NCBI RefSeq assembly: GCF_964355755.1
Contig: NC_092680.1
Span: 11,325,001-11,389,000, forward strand
Direction: 5' to 3'
Length of the DNA: 64,000 nucleotides
Origin: Antedon mediterranea
Taxonomy: Eukaryota; Echinodermata; Crinoidea; Comatulida; Antedonidae
The position numbers and the translations under genes were made by a program. Shown piece by piece: positions 62,001 through 64,000 of the stretch (position 1 is its first letter; each line of letters begins with the position of its first letter). The notes beneath the pieces were generated by a model. The model had not been told where the DNA came from. It was given only the letters and a program-made list of their open reading frames with translations, and searched no databases.

Positions 62001-64000
62001 CAAAATGGTCTAAAACGTCTCCAAATGCGATTTGAAGCTCTTCTGTACACTTTGATGTTTTGTTTGAAAAAGTTTTGTCGAAATTCTCAAAATGGTCTAA
62101 AACGTTTTTAAATACGATATTAAGCTGTTTTGTGCACTTTGATGATTTGTGTGAAAAGTTTTAACGAAATGCTCAAAATGGTCTAAAACGGTTTCTAATG
62201 TGATTTTAAGCACTTTGATGTTTTTGTGTAACCAAGTTTTATCGAAAATCACAAAATAGTCTAAAACGTCTCCAAATGCGATTTGAAGCTTTTCTAAGCA
62301 CTTTGGTGTTTTTATGTTAACAAGTTTTTTCGAAAATCACAAAATGGTCTAAAACGTCTCCAAATGCGATTTGAAGCTATTCTAAGTACTTTTGTGTTTT
62401 TATGTTAACAAGTTTTTTCGAAAATCACAAAATGGTCTAAAACGTCTTCAAATGCGATTTGAAGCTATTCTGTACACTTTGATGTTTTGTGTGAAAAAGT
62501 TTTGTCAAAATGCTCAAAATGGTCTAAAACGTTTTTAAAACGATATTAAGCTATTTTGTGCTCTTTGATGTTTTTGTGTAACCAAGTTTCATCGAAAATC
62601 ACAAAATGGTCTAAAACGTCTCCAAATGCGATTTGAAGCTTTTCTAAGCACTTTGGTGTTTTTATGTTAACAAGTTTTTTCGAAAATCACAAAATGGTCT
62701 AAATCGTCTCCAAATGCGATTTGAAGCTCTTCTGTACACTTTGATGTTTTGTTTGAAAAAGTTTTGTCGAAATTCTCAAAATGGTCTAAAACGTTTTTAA
62801 ATACGATATTAAGCTGTTTTGTGCACTTTGATGATTTGTGTGAAAAGTTTTAACGAAATGCTCAAAATGGTCTAAAACGGTTTCTAATGTGATTTTAAGC
62901 ACTTTGATGTTTTTGTGTAACCAAGTTTTTTCGAAAATCACAAAATAGTCTAAAACGTCTCCAAATGCGATTTGAAGCTTTTCTAAGCACTTTGGTGTTT
63001 TTATGTTAACAAGTTTTTTCGAAAATCACAAAATGGTCGAAAACGTCTCAAAATGCGATTTGAGGATATTCTGAGCACTTTGGTGTTTTTTTGTTAAAAA
63101 GTTTTTTCGAAAATCACAAAATGGTCTAAAACGTCTCCAAATGCGATTTGAAGCTATTCTGTACACTTTGATGTTTTGTGTGAAAAAGTTTTGTCGAAAT
63201 GCTCAAAATGGTCTAAAACGTTTTTAAATACGATATTAAGCTATTTTGTGATCTTTGATGTTTTTGTGTGAAAAGTTTTATCGAAATGCTCAAAATGGTC
63301 TAAAACGTTTTTAAAACGATATTAAGCTATTTTGTGCTCTTTGATGTTTTTGTGTTACCAAGTTTCATCGAAAATCACAAAATGGTCTAAAACGTCGCCA
63401 AATGCGATTTGAAGCTATTCTGTACACTTTGATGTTTTGTGTGAAAAAGTTTTGTCGAAATGCTCAAAATGGTCTAAAACGTTTTTAAAACGATATTAAG
63501 CTATTTTGTGCTCTTTGATGTTTTTGTGTAACCAAGTTTCATCGAAAATCACAAAATGGTCTAAAACGTCTCCAAATGCGATTTGAAGCTTTTCTAAGCA
63601 CTTTGGTGTTTTTATGTTAACAAGTTTTTTCGAAAATCACAAAATGGTCTAAAACGTCTCCAAATGCGATTTGAAGCTCTTCTGTACACTTTGATGTTTT
63701 GTTTGAAAAAGTTTTGTCGAAATTTTCAAAATGGTCTAAAACGTTTTTAAATACGATATTAAGCTGTTTTGTGCACTTTGATGATTTGTGTGAAAAGTTT
63801 TAACGAAATGCTCAAAATGGTCTAAAACGGTTTCTAATGTGATTTTAAGCACTTTGATGTTTTTGTGTAACCAAGTTTTTTCGAAAATCACAAAATAGTC
63901 AAAAACGTCTCCAAATGCGATTTGAAGCTTTTCTAAGCACTTTGGTGTTTTTATGTTAACAAGTTTTTTCGAAAATCACAAAATGGTCTAAAACGTCTCC
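59001..64000 (+). repeat. Mosaic satellite segment at the right end
   Basis: About 58 monomers ending in a partial one at 63980. 59429-59602 matches 153-326 and 59603-60801 matches 47408-48607. The short B monomers recur at 59603 and 61481. Many private mutations are visible: GAGCATATTCTGAGCAGTTTG near 60573, CGAAAATAAC near 60620, AAAATGTTCT at 60802, AAAAGGTTTTT at 61327, TTTGTTATC near 61694, AAAATGATCT at 61914, AAATCGTCTCC near 62701, GGTCGAAAACG near 63034. Chimeric monomers occur at 61740 (I/D) and 63379 (TCGCC start with a D ending, between two G monomers). No gene. Confidence 0.88.

Larger units (their letters stand above)
1..64000 (+). repeat. Satellite DNA array, ~87-bp monomers, fills the window
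   Basis: About 740 monomers of 78-90 bp run head to tail with no interruption and no change of orientation. Each opens with AAAATGGTCTAAAAC (variants AAAATAG, AACATGG, GAAATGG, GGTCAAAAAC, GGTCTGAAAC, GGTCTAATAC), has a central AT-rich part with CACTTTG, and closes with one of four tails: CGAAATGCTC, CGAAAATCAC, CGAAATGTAC or CGAAATTCTC. At least thirteen classes recur in a structured order, so this is a higher-order satellite and not a simple monomeric one. No unique sequence, microsatellite interruption or transposon was seen in either strand. Arrays of this kind are typical of eukaryotic centromeric or other constitutive heterochromatin; the placement here is inferred, and I do not recognise the monomer family. 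Confidence 0.97.

Noticed and set aside
1-64000. CRISPR-like array (regular repeats of constant size)
   Set aside because: There are no unique spacers: the whole 78-90 bp period is repetitive and similar between all units, and no cas genes are present.
1-64000. CENP-B box
   Set aside because: TTCG is frequent, but the required A and CGGG at the right distance do not follow it; no CGGG was seen in the monomers.
1-64000. Transposon or retroelement insertions inside the array
   Set aside because: No break in monomer periodicity longer than a few bases, no terminal repeats, no poly-A tail and no coding remnant were seen.
1-64000. Inversions within the array
   Set aside because: The opening block AAAATGGTCTAAAAC was always on the plus strand; I did not find its reverse complement GTTTTAGACCATTTT.

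Overview
The whole window is one uninterrupted tandem satellite array. I count about 740 head-to-tail monomers of roughly 78-90 bp, all in the same orientation, from the first base (inside a monomer) to the last (also inside one). I found no protein gene, RNA gene, transposon, CRISPR array or unique spacer. The DNA is strongly AT-rich and every monomer opens with a conserved AAAATGGTCTAAAAC block. This organisation indicates nuclear satellite heterochromatin of a eukaryote, for example a (peri)centromeric or knob/subtelomeric array. I do not recognise the monomer and do not assign a lineage.

Monomers fall into recurring classes, which I name here by length and tags: A (78 bp, GGTTTCTAATGTG), A' (78 bp, GGTTTCTATTGTG, CATCGAAATGTAC tail), B (88 bp, GAAGCTTTTCTAAGC and TGTTAACAAG), B' (88 bp, CTATTCTAAGTAC), C (88 bp, GAGGATATTCTGAGC), C'' (88 bp, GAAGATATTCTGAGC), D (87 bp, CTGTACACTTTG), D' (D opening with CTTCAAATG and ending GTCAAAATGCTC), E (87 bp, TTTGTGATC), F (86 bp, TTTGTGCAC, GATGATTTG), G (87 bp, AAAACGATATT, TTTGTGCTC), H (86 bp, TATATACCAT) and I (87 bp, TTTGAAG). 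Their order is not random. The plainest recurring cassette is the 12-mer D'-G-B-D-F-A-B-C-D-E-A'-B' (about 1,028 bp), expanded in other places by inserted runs such as G-B-C''-D-F.

Layout: 1-4800 is a mixed stretch of 55 whole monomers. 4801-8070 and 8071-11165 are two tandem copies of a 3,270-bp, 38-monomer block (the second lacks the last two monomers). 11166-12360 is a 14-monomer bridge. 12361-45525 holds three tandem copies of a very long higher-order repeat (HOR): 11,375, 10,851 and 10,939 bp (132, 126 and 127 monomers). The length differences are whole monomers: +436 bp (five) in copy 1 and -88 bp (one) in copy 2. 45526-47407 repeats the sequence that precedes copy 1, displaced by 34,873 bp. 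47408-50322 is a more mutated mosaic with a small local amplification. 50323-52631 is a displaced copy of 499 to about 3069. 52719-59000 is a partial fourth copy of the HOR. 59001-64000 is again mosaic with many private mutations.

There are no genes working together here. What the sequence records is array evolution: in-register unequal exchange between similar monomers, duplication of whole multi-monomer blocks at several nested scales, and local homogenisation. Any role (centromere, heterochromatin, replication timing) is inference. All monomer counts and boundaries were made by hand from the repeated AAAATGG start; percent identities were not computed.
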